Shown: piece by piece, positions 1-8,662 of the stretch | Numbering within the stretch: position 1 is the stretch's first letter | Layout of the letters: each line of letters opens with the position of its first letter | Origin: CAWEDP01 sp963807925 | GTDB taxonomy: Bacteria; Acidobacteriota; Vicinamibacteria; Vicinamibacterales; CAVVIG01 | Assembly: GCA_963807925.1 (NCBI GenBank) | Contig: CAWEDP010000004.1 | Span: 1 to 64,000 of the forward strand | Length of the DNA: 64,000 nt | Direction of reading: 5' to 3' | Position numbers and translations under genes: made by a program | The notes under the pieces: model-generated | What the model saw: the letters and a program-made list of their open reading frames with translations, nothing else | Told to the model about the DNA's origin: nothing | Database searches by the model: none

Positions 1-432
1 TGACGGCGCCACGCCGCCGGCCGCCTTCAAATTGATCGTAGCGGTCCAGCTTGCAACAACGCGGGCCCGGGTCCTGGCTCCGAGGCCCCATGATTGCGCG
101 CCGCTGCCGGAGGTAGCACTCGGGTATCCCAGCGCCGCGATATACTGCGGCTCGATGCGCCTGAACTTCGGGAGGTCTTCCCTTGACGCGTGGAGAACCG
201 GCTGCTGCAGGCCGGCCGCCAACATGAGGGAATTGCCTGGCCAGGAGCCGGCGGCTCACGGACGGCACGAGGTGGCGGACATTCATGTGATTGCTCCGGT
301 TGGACGACCTGATGGCATCTTACACCAACGCGGGCGCCCCGGAGCTGGCCTCCTCGTGGTGGATCTCGACCTCAGCACGGCCTCAGGACTCCTCGCGTCA
401 CAGTGCCGCACCTCGCCGATGTAGCGGTCCGG
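1..432. other. No recognisable gene
   Basis: I recognise no gene here. A short open frame of 89 codons begins at 155, and a TATACT box lies at 141-146, eight bases before its ATG, which is the leaderless spacing seen elsewhere in this window. Its product has no motif I know and is probably chance. The stretch most likely held the lost 5' part of the PadR gene whose tail survives at 457-612. Confidence 0.3.
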
Positions 433-456
433 TCAAGGCTGTGCTCAAACGCTGAA

Positions 457-612
457 AGCACTACAGCTCGAAGCCGATGGGGAACCTCGGAGATCGGCCG
501 CCGCGCCAGGCTCTATCAACTCACCGACGCCGGCCGCCTGCAGCTGGCGGCCGAAACGGCCAGGTGGCGCCGGTTCTCGGCGGGCGTCTCCAAAATCCTC
601 CTGGCCCGATGA
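457..612 (+). pseudogene. PadR-family regulator remnant
   Basis: This is the C-terminal tail of a PadR winged-helix repressor. The frame ending at 612 encodes WGTSEIGRRARLYQLT and then TDAGRLQLAAETARWRRFSA, the wing and last helix of the PadR fold. Just upstream, in another frame, LQLEADG matches the end of the preceding recognition helix, so several codons and the frame were lost between them; the N-terminal half is absent. Its stop overlaps the ATG of the downstream permease in an ATGA (609-612), the coupling typical of PadR-permease pairs in Acidobacteriota. The permease has therefore probably lost its dedicated repressor. Confidence 0.7.
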
Positions 613-3277
613 AGCGCTCCCTGCGTTCATGGCTCTGGCAGGTACCGATCGATCCGGAGGTCGAGGAGGAACTCGCGTTCCATCTCGACATGCGGACCCG
701 CGAGCTCGCCGAAGGCGGGATGGATCAGGCGACCGCCCGGGACGTCGCGGCCAGCCGGCTTGGCGACGTTGCCAACCTCAAACGTACCTGCGTGGACCTC
801 GGCAGAAAGAGAGAACGTGAGATGCGGGTGACGCGCTGGCTCGAAGACCTTCGCGACGATGTGAGACTCGCCGTCCGTCAGCTCCGGCGCTCACCGGGCT
901 TCACGCTGGTGGCCGCGACAATGCTGGCGCTCGGCATCGGGGCCAACGGCGCCATCTTCGCGCTCGTCGACGCGATCCTGCTCCGGCCGCTGCCATTCCC
1001 CGATCCCGATCGCCTCGTGACCATCTGGGAGCGCACCGACACCTCGCCGCGCGATCTCGCGGCGCCGCTCAACGTGCTGGACTGGAACGAGCGCAGCCGC
1101 ACGTTCGAGCAGATGGCCGGATTCATCCCAGGCGTCGGCGGCATGGTGATGGCCGGCGCAGACGGCACGGCCGAGACCGTTCCGCGCCAGTGGGTGACGG
1201 CGGGCGTCTTCGACGTCCTCGGCGTCAACGCGGTGGCGGGCCGCACGTTCCAGCGGGCCGACGAGAGGCCGTCGCAGTCTGCCACGGTCGTCCTGAGTGA
1301 AGCGTTCTGGCGATCGCGCTTTGGCGGCGACCCATCCGTCGTCGGACGGCAGATTCGCCTCGACGGGATGCCGTTCACCGTCGTCGGCGTCGTGCCGGGG
1401 AAAGCGCAGCTGATCGGCGCGACCAGCATCTGGGCGCTGCTTCCCTCGAGCCGCGATCCGCGGGCACGCATTCCCCACTTCCTGCAGGTCGTCGGACGGA
1501 TGAAACCCGGCGTCACCCTCGACCGGGCGATCTCCGATATGACAATGGTCGCGGACGGTCTGGCGCGCGAGTTCCCGCAGACGAACCGTGGACGCGGCGT
1601 GACGCTCGAGCCGCTTCGCGACGCCTTCATTGGCGGCGAGCTGCACCTGACCTCGATGCTCTTTCTCGGCGTCGTCGGTTTCGTGCTGCTGATCTGCTGC
1701 GCCAACGTGGCTAACCTGCTGCTGGCGCGCGCAACGGTCCGCGCACGCGAGTTCGCGGTCCGGTCGGCCATCGGGGCGGGCCGCCGCCGCATCATCCGCC
1801 AGCTTCTGACCGAGAGTCTGGTCCTCGCAACGGTCGGCGGCGCTCTCGGCATGGCGGTCGGCGCGGCGATCCTGAACGTGGCGCCATCGCTCATTCCGCA
1901 AGGGCTGATCCCCGGCGCTGTGGCCCTGACCTTCGATACGCGCGTGATCGCCTTCTGCACGACGGCGGCCCTGCTCGTCGGCCTGCTGTTCGGCCTCGCG
2001 CCTGCGTGGCAGGCCACGGCGTTGTCGCCGGCCCAGGTCATCGCATCCGGCGGCCGTACCACGACCAGGCGCAGCGGACGGATCCGGGGCGGGTTCGTCG
2101 TCGCCGAGGTCGCCGCGGCCACGCTTCTGCTTTGCGGCGCGGGGCTGCTGCTGCGCACGCTCCTCGCTATCGACCACGTCGATCGAGGATACCGCGCCGA
2201 CCGGGCCCTGACGATGATGGTTGACCCGCTCGGATCGAGCTATCCAACCAAAGAATCGCTGACGCAGTTCTTTGCCGCCGTCGAACAGGAGGTTCTCGCC
2301 ATCCCCGGGGTGCGCAGTGTTGCCTGGGCGAGCACGCTGCCGATGGGGCCGTCCGGGGAAGGCGCGTCCTCATTCGAAATCGTGGGCGATCCGCCCCTGG
2401 AAGACGCACGGCGGCCGACGGCGGATTTCCAGGTCGTGAGCCCGGGTACTTCCAGACGGTCGATCTTCCACTCGTTGCCGGCCGCAGGTTCACGGATCGC
2501 GATACCGCTGACAGTGTTCAGGTCTGTATCGTGAACGAAGGATTCGTGCGCCGTCACCTCCAGGGCCGGTCTCCAATCGGGATGCGCGTGTCGACCAGGC
2601 CGGTGGCCGTTCCGACCGCGCCGCCGGTGGTGCGTGAGGTCGTCGGCGTCGCCCGACAGGTGAAAGGGCGGCCCGACGAAACAGAGGACATGGTGCAGAT
2701 CTATGTGCCCAGCGCGCAGAACCTGCTGGATGACATCTATCTTGTCGTCCGGCCGGCAGCGGGACGCGCGGAAGCGCTCGTGCCGTCGGTCCGCGCGGCG
2801 ATCGGGCGCGTCGATCGGGATCAGCTCGTGAGCGTGCGGAGCGTGATGACGCTCGACGACATCGCGTGGGAGGCGACCTCGCGCCATCGCTTCCGGGCGG
2901 GCATGGTGACGACGTTCGCCGGCCTGGCGCTGCTGCTGGCGATGGTCGGGCTGTTCGGCGTCCTCGCGTACTCCGTCCAGCAGCGGGTTCGCGAGATCGG
3001 CGTGCGGATGGCGCTCGGCGCCACGGTTGGCGACGTGCTCGCACTCGTGGCCTGGGAAGCCGTTGGTCTCATCGGCGTCGGCGCGGTGGTGGGGCTCGCG
3101 CTCGCCGCCGTCCTCGGCCGGCTGCTCTCGACTGTGTTGTTCGGTGTGCAGCCGTTGGATCCGGCGACCTTCGCGTCGGCGACGATCCTGCTGGTTCTCA
3201 CCGCGGCGGTTGCCGCCGCGACGCCTGCGTGGCGTGCCGCGCGCACCGATCCCGCGGTGGTGCTGCGAGGCGACTGA
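609..3277 (+). CDS. ADOP/MacB-FtsX-type ABC permease, frameshifted
   Basis: This is a large permease of the acidobacterial duplicated orphan permease (ADOP) type. The start at 609 gives the typical prefix domain (residues about 10-70, PEVEEELAFHLDMRTRELAE), then a first transmembrane helix (SPGFTLVAATMLALGIGANG), a MacB-like periplasmic domain, three FtsX helices, a second periplasmic half and a C-terminal FtsX block (LFGVLAYSVQQRVREIGVRM). A base is missing in the G run at 2444-2446. Adding one G restores SPGYFQTVDLPLVAGRRF and joins the frame ending at 2534 to the frame ending at 3277, giving about 889 residues, normal for the family. No ATPase gene is adjacent, as is usual for ADOP. Transport substrate unknown. 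The shift is either a mutation or a sequencing error. Confidence 0.85.
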
Positions 3278-3329
3278 CGGCCGCACATCATGGGGCGCTG
3301 TTGCGGCATAATGACGGGCTGGAGTGTCT

Positions 3330-4910
3330 ATGCGGACAGTGCTGATCCTCGGACTTCTGTGCGCGACCGCCTCGCCCGCCGCGGCGCAGCCGTTCGCCAA
3401 CGCGGCCGCCTCGGCCGCCCGCTACACCGTCGCCGAATCGGCTCCGTCGAAGGCATGCGACAGCCTCTCGGCCTTCAAGGCCACCGACCTCGTCAGCGTC
3501 GAGGCGCGGATCGTGCCGGCGACCGCGGACGCGCCGCAGCATTGCCGGGTCAGCGGCGTCATCGCGCCCGAGATCGCCTTCGAGGTCAACCTGCCAGACC
3601 GCTGGAACCGGCGCTTCTACATGATCGGAAACGGCGGCCTGGCCGGCGAGGCGCTCGACAACCCGGGTCGCACGTCGCAGCGGTCCTCCGCGCTCGCGCA
3701 CGGCTTCGTGATGGCGCAGACCAACACGGGCCACGACGCGCGGAAGGAGCCGAGCGGCTCATTCGTCCTCAGCAACCCGCAGAAGGCGATCGATTACGCC
3801 TCCAGGGCCGTCCGCGTCACGGCCGACACGGCGAAGAAGGTCGCGCGCGAGTACTACGGCAAGCCGGTGTCGCGTTCGTATTGGAACTCGTGCTCGAACG
3901 GCGGCCGCCAGGGACTTCTCGAAGCCCAGCGCTATCCCGACGACTTCGACGGCGTCGTCGCCAACGCACCGTGGGTCGATCAAACCGGCTTCACGGTCGG
4001 CGCCCTGTGGAATGAGCGCGCGCTCACGGAGGCACCGGTGCCGCTCGCGAAGCTGAATACGGTGGCAGAACACGTCATGGCGAAGTGCGACGCGATTGAC
4101 GGCCTGAAAGACGGGCTGATTGACGATCCGCGCGCCTGCCCCTTCGATCCGGCGCGCGACGTGCCGAGGTGCCGCGAGGGTGAGGACTCCGACGATTGCC
4201 TGACCGGCGCGCAGGCAGCCACCCTGAAGAAGATTTACGACGGACCCACGAGCAAGGGGCGGCCATTCTTTCCCGGATACATGTACGGGAGCGAAGCGGT
4301 CGTCACGGCGCCCAACGGCGCGGCCGCCAGCACCTGGACCGGCATGATCGTGCGTGCCCGGCCCGACACGAAGCCCGCGGATTTCGCGCTCGCCGAGGGC
4401 GTGATGCGGTATCTGGTCTTCGATCCGCCGAAGCCGGACTACGACTTCAGGACGTTTGATTTCGACCGCGACACCGAACTGCTCGATCGCTGGGGCGGGC
4501 TGGCAAACGCCACCAGCACCAATCTCTCGGCCTTCCGCCGGAAGGGCGGCAAGATCATCATGAGCCACGGGTGGGCCGATCAGATTCTGCAGCCGCTGGC
4601 CAGCGTGCGCTACTACGAGCAGGTCGTGGCGAGCAACGGCTCGAAAACGACCGACTTCCTGCGGCTGTTCATGGTCCCGGGCATGGCGCACTGCGGCGGC
4701 GGCGTGGGTCCCGACCGCAACGACGCGGTCACCGCGGTGATCGACTGGGTCGAGAAGGGGCTGGCGCCGGCGTCGCTCGTCGCCAGCCAGGTGACGGACG
4801 GCCGGATCGTGCGCACGCGACCGCTCTGCCCGTACCCCCAGGTGGCGCGCTACAAGGGCCAGGGGAGCATCGACGACGCGGCGAACTTCAGCTGCGTTGC
4901 GCCACGGTGA
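3330..4910 (+). CDS. Tannase/feruloyl esterase family secreted hydrolase
   Basis: This is an alpha/beta-hydrolase of the tannase and feruloyl esterase family (PF07519), about 526 residues, predicted to act outside the cytoplasm on aromatic carboxylic esters. The signal peptide is MRTVLILGLLCATASPAAAQ. The nucleophile motif C-S-N-G-G lies near residues 188-192. An Asp-rich lid loop (CDAIDGLKDGLIDDP) matches the calcium-binding region of the family. A C-terminal HGWAD and the GMAHCGGG histidine complete the catalytic set. I chose ATG 3330, which has GGAG five bases upstream; an in-frame GTG lies at 3324. A CATAAT box at 3307-3312 could be the promoter. Substrate not determinable. Confidence 0.9.
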   Translation: MRTVLILGLLCATASPAAAQPFANAAASAARYTVAESAPSKACDSLSAFKATDLVSVEARIVPATADAPQHCRVSGVIAPEIAFEVNLPDRWNRRFYMIGNGGLAGEALDNPGRTSQRSSALAHGFVMAQTNTGHDARKEPSGSFVLSNPQKAIDYASRAVRVTADTAKKVAREYYGKPVSRSYWNSCSNGGRQGLLEAQRYPDDFDGVVANAPWVDQTGFTVGALWNERALTEAPVPLAKLNTVAEHVMAKCDAIDGLKDGLIDDPRACPFDPARDVPRCREGEDSDDCLTGAQAATLKKIYDGPTSKGRPFFPGYMYGSEAVVTAPNGAAASTWTGMIVRARPDTKPADFALAEGVMRYLVFDPPKPDYDFRTFDFDRDTELLDRWGGLANATSTNLSAFRRKGGKIIMSHGWADQILQPLASVRYYEQVVASNGSKTTDFLRLFMVPGMAHCGGGVGPDRNDAVTAVIDWVEKGLAPASLVASQVTDGRIVRTRPLCPYPQVARYKGQGSIDDAANFSCVAPR

Positions 4911-5240
4911 CCGGTAATCGTAGTAATCGCCGCTCACGAAGCGGCTAGGGATGCACAGGGCTGCGACCTTGAGCGTCGAGGGCTTCGGGACCGATGTCGG
5001 GAACTGCTGCCGCTGCACGCGGCGGGCGATCTGGAGCTCGGATTCCAGCTTCTTCTTTTCGCCGACTTCCACAATCAGCTGCTGCACCCGCGCGGTCATT
5101 CCGTTGAAGGAGCTCGCGAGCTCGCTCAACTGGTCCTTGCCGCGCACAGGCGTGCGGTGCGCGAAGTTGCCCGCAGCCACCTGACGCGTGCCTTCGTAGA
5201 GGTCGTGCACCGAGCGTGTAATCGTCCGCGTCAGGCCTCG
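4911..5240 (-). pseudogene. HAMP-SpoIIE (RsbU-type) phosphatase remnant
   Basis: Read on the minus strand, this fragment encodes the end of a HAMP linker (LTRTITRSVHDLYEGTRQVA, then HRTPVRGKDQLSELASSFN), a coiled coil and the first strand of a SpoIIE/PP2C phosphatase (RRVQRQQFP, PSRFVSGDYYDY). The membrane part upstream and nearly the whole catalytic domain downstream are missing. Homology stops exactly where the convergent esterase gene ends at 4910; the frame runs on but is only antisense to the esterase. Such proteins normally control anti-anti-sigma switches. This copy cannot be functional. Confidence 0.75.
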
Positions 5241-5442
5241 ACACGAAGGTGACCCGACTTTGCCATGAGAGCTGAGCGTCGTGGCGATCGCTGGACCGCC
5301 AAGCCAGTGTTCGTTGCTGCGGAGTCTTCCGCTGCCCTTGTGGGCGAGTCGGCGAGAGCAAGCTCCACGCGGTCAGAGACCTGCCGTGGAGGAGTGGCGA
5401 CTGATCGCCACGAGAGATGATCGACCTTAGGCCGATTCCTCT
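5241..5442. other. Non-coding stretch between two phosphatase remnants
   Basis: No recognisable coding remnant. A perfect hairpin with GTGGCGA arms and a four-base loop sits at 5394-5411; no T tract follows, so I do not call it a terminator. Confidence 0.4.
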
Positions 5443-5655
5443 TTAGCACGCAACCAACACATCCCCCGTCCGCAAATCGATGTCGGCCTCTTGAAACGCA
5501 ACTTCCGGGAAGAGCCCGAGCACCGTACCGCCGATGCAGAGCTCGATGATCTCCGTGGCCCCATTCAGCCGGCGCACCAAGCATCAGGGGCCCCTCGAAG
5601 GACTCGATCCGTTGGTTGAACTGGGCGCGGTCCCGCTGACCGGGTTGACATACAT
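5443..5655 (-). pseudogene. SpoIIE/PP2C phosphatase C-terminal remnant
   Basis: On the minus strand, a decayed stretch beginning YVN (compare the YVNAGHNPP strand of SpoIIE phosphatases) carries an in-frame stop and then reads VRRLNGATEIIELCIGGTVL, followed by GLFPEVAFQEADIDLRTGDV and a stop at 5443-5445. GGTVLGLFP and the L.TGDVLVA strand are typical of the SpoIIE core. It lies 5' of the HAMP fragment on the same strand, so it is not the lost end of that gene; two tandem copies that both decayed fits better. The -35 box of the padR promoter lies inside this remnant. Confidence 0.6.
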
Positions 5656-5673
5656 AACATTTCAATGTATAAA
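5645..5673 (+). promoter_or_regulatory. Sigma70 promoter with embedded PadR-type operator
   Basis: TTGACA (5645-5650), a 17-base spacer and TATAAA (5668-5673) form a near-consensus promoter. Within it, ATACAT (5650-5655) and ATGTAT (5665-5670) make a perfect 6+6 inverted repeat with a 9-base centre, resembling the ATGT/ACAT half-sites of known PadR operators. The predicted start of transcription near 5680 is only a few bases before the padR ATG at 5684, so the mRNA is almost leaderless. Autorepression by the PadR protein is inferred. Confidence 0.75.
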
Positions 5674-5683
5674 ACCTCTACGT

Positions 5684-6022
5684 ATGGACATGGGCAAGGA
5701 CTTGGTGGCGGCGTCCGCCACGCCGCTCGTGCTCGCCATCCTTGCCGACGGCGACAGTTACGGCTACGCCATCATCAAGCGAGTGGCCGAGTTGTCCGGC
5801 GGGCATTTACAGTGGACCGACGGCATGCTCTATCCGGTGCTGCACCGGCTCGAGCGCCTGGGTCTTGTCGCGGCGAAGTGGTCCGCGTCCCAGAACGGCC
5901 GCCGGCGCAAGTACTACCGGATCACGAAGGACGGCCGGACGCAGCTGGCCGCCCAGCGGCAGCGGTGGCAGGTCGTGGACGGTACGCTGCGGGGTATCTG
6001 GATGCAGGCGTGCACGGTATGA
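5684..6022 (+). CDS. PadR-family transcriptional regulator
   Basis: This is a 112-residue PadR repressor. The winged helix covers about residues 10-85 (LVLAILADGDSYGYAIIKRV, DGMLYPVLHRLERLGLV, GRRRKYYRITKDGRTQLAAQ) and a last helix follows. ATG 5684 was chosen because the promoter's predicted transcription start is at about 5680; a second in-frame ATG is at 5690. There is no Shine-Dalgarno site. Its stop overlaps the next gene's start (ATGA, 6019-6022), so the two are co-translated. It probably represses this operon through the palindrome at 5650-5670. The inducing ligand is unknown. Confidence 0.93.
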   Translation: MDMGKDLVAASATPLVLAILADGDSYGYAIIKRVAELSGGHLQWTDGMLYPVLHRLERLGLVAAKWSASQNGRRRKYYRITKDGRTQLAAQRQRWQVVDGTLRGIWMQACTV

Positions 6023-7422
6023 CGACGTTCGCCGATCAACCGCTCGAGCAGCAAATCGCGCAATGGCGGGAATATCTGCGCCGCCGGCAGGCCTTTCACG
6101 GTTCCGACATCGAGGAGCTCGAGGGACATCTGCGCGACCAGCTGACGGCGCTGACCGTGGCCGGCCTGGCCGGAGAAGAGGCCTTTCTGGTCGCGGTCAA
6201 GCGTATGGGCAGCCTCGATGCGCTGTCGCGCGAGTTCGCACGCGCGCATTCCGAGCGGCTGTGGAAGCAGTTGGTCATCGGCCCCGGCGCTGGCGATGCA
6301 TCGGCGAACACCGGACACACCGAGATGCTCGTCGTCCTGGGCCTTGCCGTGGCCGCGGCGCTGGCCATCAAGGTGCCGGCGCTGTTCGGTCTTCCGCTCA
6401 GCCCCAATAGCGAACTGCCGCCTTTCTACGCCCGGAACGCCAGCCTGTTCGTCTTGCCTCTGCTGACGGTCTACTTCATCTGGAAACGCGGGTCCGGCGT
6501 GGCACGCGCACTCTGGCTCGCGCTGCCCTTCGCGGCCGGGGCGGTTTTCGCTAACGTTTTCCCCTTCCACAATCCGGAACGGCTCGACAACTTCCCGCAG
6601 GGCAGCGACACTCAGGTGCTGACCGTTTTGCACCTCCCAATCGCCCTCTGGCTGGCCGTCGGCTTTGCGTATGTCCGAGGCCGCTGGTTCGACGATGGGG
6701 GGCGCATGAACTTCGTCCGGTTCTCGGGCGAGTTGGCGATCTATTACGTGCTCATCGCGCTCGGCGGCGGCGTCCTCACCGGCTTTACGATGATGATGTT
6801 CACGGCCATCGATATGAAGCCTGACTGGTTCATAGCCGGCTGGCTGATCCCATGCGGGGCGGCGGGGGCCGTCATCATCGGATCCTGGTTGGTGGAGGCG
6901 AAGCAAAGTGTCATCGAGAACATGGCACCGGTGCTCACCAGGCTGTTCACACCGCTGTTCACGTTTCTACTGCTGGCGTTTCTGGCCACGATGGCGTGGA
7001 CAGGCAACCCCATCAACGTGAAGCGGGAGGTACTTATCGGCTTCGACCTGCTGCTGGCGCTGGTCGTGGGGTTGGTGCTCTACGCCGCCTCCGCGCGCGA
7101 TCCGCAGGCCCCGCCCGACGTCTTCGACGGCCTGCAGCTCCTGCTCGTGGTCAGCGCGCTCGTGGTCGATGGCGTGGCGCTCGCCGCGATCGCCGCCCGC
7201 ATCTCCGAGTTTGGCTTCACTCCCAACCGCGTGGCGGCGCTTGGCGAGAATCTCATTCTGCTGGTCAATCTGACGTGGACGGCATGGCTCTATGCGCGCT
7301 TCGTGCGTCACCGGGGCGTGTTTGCCGCGCTGGAACGATGGCAGATCGCCTATCTGCCCGTCTATGCCGTGTGGGCGGCACTGGTCGTCGCGTTGTTCCC
7401 CCCAGTGTTCGGCTACCGCTGA
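6019..7422 (+). CDS. Polytopic membrane protein with permease-prefix helix, DUF4153-like
   Basis: This 467-residue integral membrane protein is coupled to PadR by an ATGA overlap. Residues about 8-80 form a soluble prefix (QIAQWREYLRRRQAFHGSDI, then MGSLDALSREFARAH) like that in front of acidobacterial permeases. About ten hydrophobic segments follow, and the end (EFGFTPNRVAALGENLILL, then a last helix before FPPVFGYR) resembles DUF4153 proteins. No ATPase or catalytic motif is visible. Function is unknown; PadR pairings usually point to membrane stress or efflux, which is inference only. Confidence 0.8.
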   Translation: MTTFADQPLEQQIAQWREYLRRRQAFHGSDIEELEGHLRDQLTALTVAGLAGEEAFLVAVKRMGSLDALSREFARAHSERLWKQLVIGPGAGDASANTGHTEMLVVLGLAVAAALAIKVPALFGLPLSPNSELPPFYARNASLFVLPLLTVYFIWKRGSGVARALWLALPFAAGAVFANVFPFHNPERLDNFPQGSDTQVLTVLHLPIALWLAVGFAYVRGRWFDDGGRMNFVRFSGELAIYYVLIALGGGVLTGFTMMMFTAIDMKPDWFIAGWLIPCGAAGAVIIGSWLVEAKQSVIENMAPVLTRLFTPLFTFLLLAFLATMAWTGNPINVKREVLIGFDLLLALVVGLVLYAASARDPQAPPDVFDGLQLLLVVSALVVDGVALAAIAARISEFGFTPNRVAALGENLILLVNLTWTAWLYARFVRHRGVFAALERWQIAYLPVYAVWAALVVALFPPVFGYR

Positions 7423-7633
7423 TGCGCCGCGAATCGATCGCGCCAGCGGCCTGATCAGATGGTGGACATTCTCAAGGCGCGTCACGGTGAATCCGATCTG
7501 GTCGCGGAATCAGATCTGGTACAGAATCAGGTTCAGGCCTTCATGGAGAACAGGCATGGCCAATCCGCCGCGCTGGTTCTGCTGATTGGGCCGCAGGGTT
7601 CACGTCGCGACGCGCTCCGCGTGGCTCGACGAC

Positions 7634-8009
7634 ATGAAGACGTTCGAACACGAGTGGATTCTCGAGGCGTTTGTCGGGCACCGGACCTTCTTCACCAGGA
7701 GCATGTTCGGTGGGCTTGCCGCGTACCTCTTCGAACGTCAGATGCTGCTGCTGGTGAGCGACGAAGTCCGGCCGCTGGCACTGGCACGGGGTGTTGGTCT
7801 GTACCGACTACGAACATCACGCGTCCATTCAAGCCGAGTTCCCGGGGTTGATGCCGCATGAGGTTTTGCGAAAGTGGCTCTTCATCGCTTCGACCCACGA
7901 AGATTTCGAATCCACCATGGAAGCCGTGGCGAAGCATGTAGCAGGCAATGACCGGCGCTTCGGCATCTTGCCCAGGAGTCCGAAGCCGAAGAGGCGGAAG
8001 CACAGCTGA
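7634..8009 (+). CDS. TfoX N-terminal-domain-like protein, frameshifted
   Basis: Two frames together encode one small protein of about 124 residues resembling the TfoX N-terminal domain/MmcQ-like fold: FEHEWILEAFVGHRTFFTRS and MFGGLAAYLFERQMLLLVSD in the first frame, then GVLVCTDYEHHASIQAEF and a KWLFI segment in the second. Removing one base in GTCCGG near 7768-7771 joins them as SDEVGRWHWHGVLVCTD. No clear Shine-Dalgarno site precedes ATG 7634. Role unknown; proteins of this fold are often stand-alone. The shift may be a real mutation or a sequence error. Confidence 0.65.
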
Positions 8010-8033
8010 GTGCGTTGGACGTCAGGAGGGTTC

Positions 8034-8459
8034 ATGCGGCGTCGGCCTTGGATCGCCGGTCTCGCGGCTGCCGGCACACTCTGCCTTCTCAGCACGCTGA
8101 GCTTCGCCCGTCCCCATACCGATCCGGCCCATCGATCTGCCCTCCCGGTCACGCTGACGCTGAGAGACGGCACCGAGTGGACGGCGTCTCTTCAGGGCGT
8201 CGGCTGCACGGAGTCGATCTGTTCGCGGGTGCGTGCCCTGACCGGCCATTGGGACAGCATCTGGCTGGACGGCCTGACCCACGTGCGGGACATCTCCCGC
8301 AATCGGTCCGGCCAGGTTCGCGCCGTCTTCGCGTTCAGAGACGGCACCGAGCGCGCCGCGTCCATCACTGAAACGAACCGCGTGCTCTATCTCAAGGACG
8401 AGCACGGGCGGGATCGAACGGTGGATCTGGCCAGCCTGGCCCAGGTTGATTTCAACTGA
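8034..8459 (+). CDS. Secreted protein of unknown function
   Basis: This 141-residue protein starts at ATG 8034 with a strong AGGAGG site ending four bases upstream. It has a signal peptide (MRRRPWIAGLAAAGTLCLLS, cleavage after SFA). The mature part has two similar strands, LRDGTEWTASL and FRDGTERAASI, suggesting an internal duplication of a small beta domain, and two cysteines (CTESIC) that could form a disulfide. I do not recognise the family. It lies alone between the TfoX-like gene and a convergent gene. Confidence 0.75.
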   Translation: MRRRPWIAGLAAAGTLCLLSTLSFARPHTDPAHRSALPVTLTLRDGTEWTASLQGVGCTESICSRVRALTGHWDSIWLDGLTHVRDISRNRSGQVRAVFAFRDGTERAASITETNRVLYLKDEHGRDRTVDLASLAQVDFN

Positions 8460-8662
8460 CCCTGTTCGGCACGGAGAGCCACGCGCCCCCGACAACGGCG
8501 TCTGCGAACGAGCGTACGGGCTGCCCGATTGACAGCGAGAACGTCAGCCGCACGATGATGTGCGCGAGATGAGCGGGAGCGGCGAGCTCGTGTTGCGCTC
8601 CCGGCCACCGCCGTTACGGCGCGGCGGACGCGCGGCCCTCACACCGTCGGCCACCACACTCC

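Noticed and set aside
5394..5411. Perfect 7-base hairpin as a terminator
   Set aside because: No T tract follows and no intact gene ends there.
7459..7633. Short open frame (MVDILKARHGESDLV) before the TfoX-like gene
   Set aside because: No recognisable motif or Shine-Dalgarno site; the repeat of GAATCAGATCTGGT-like words looks like non-coding sequence.
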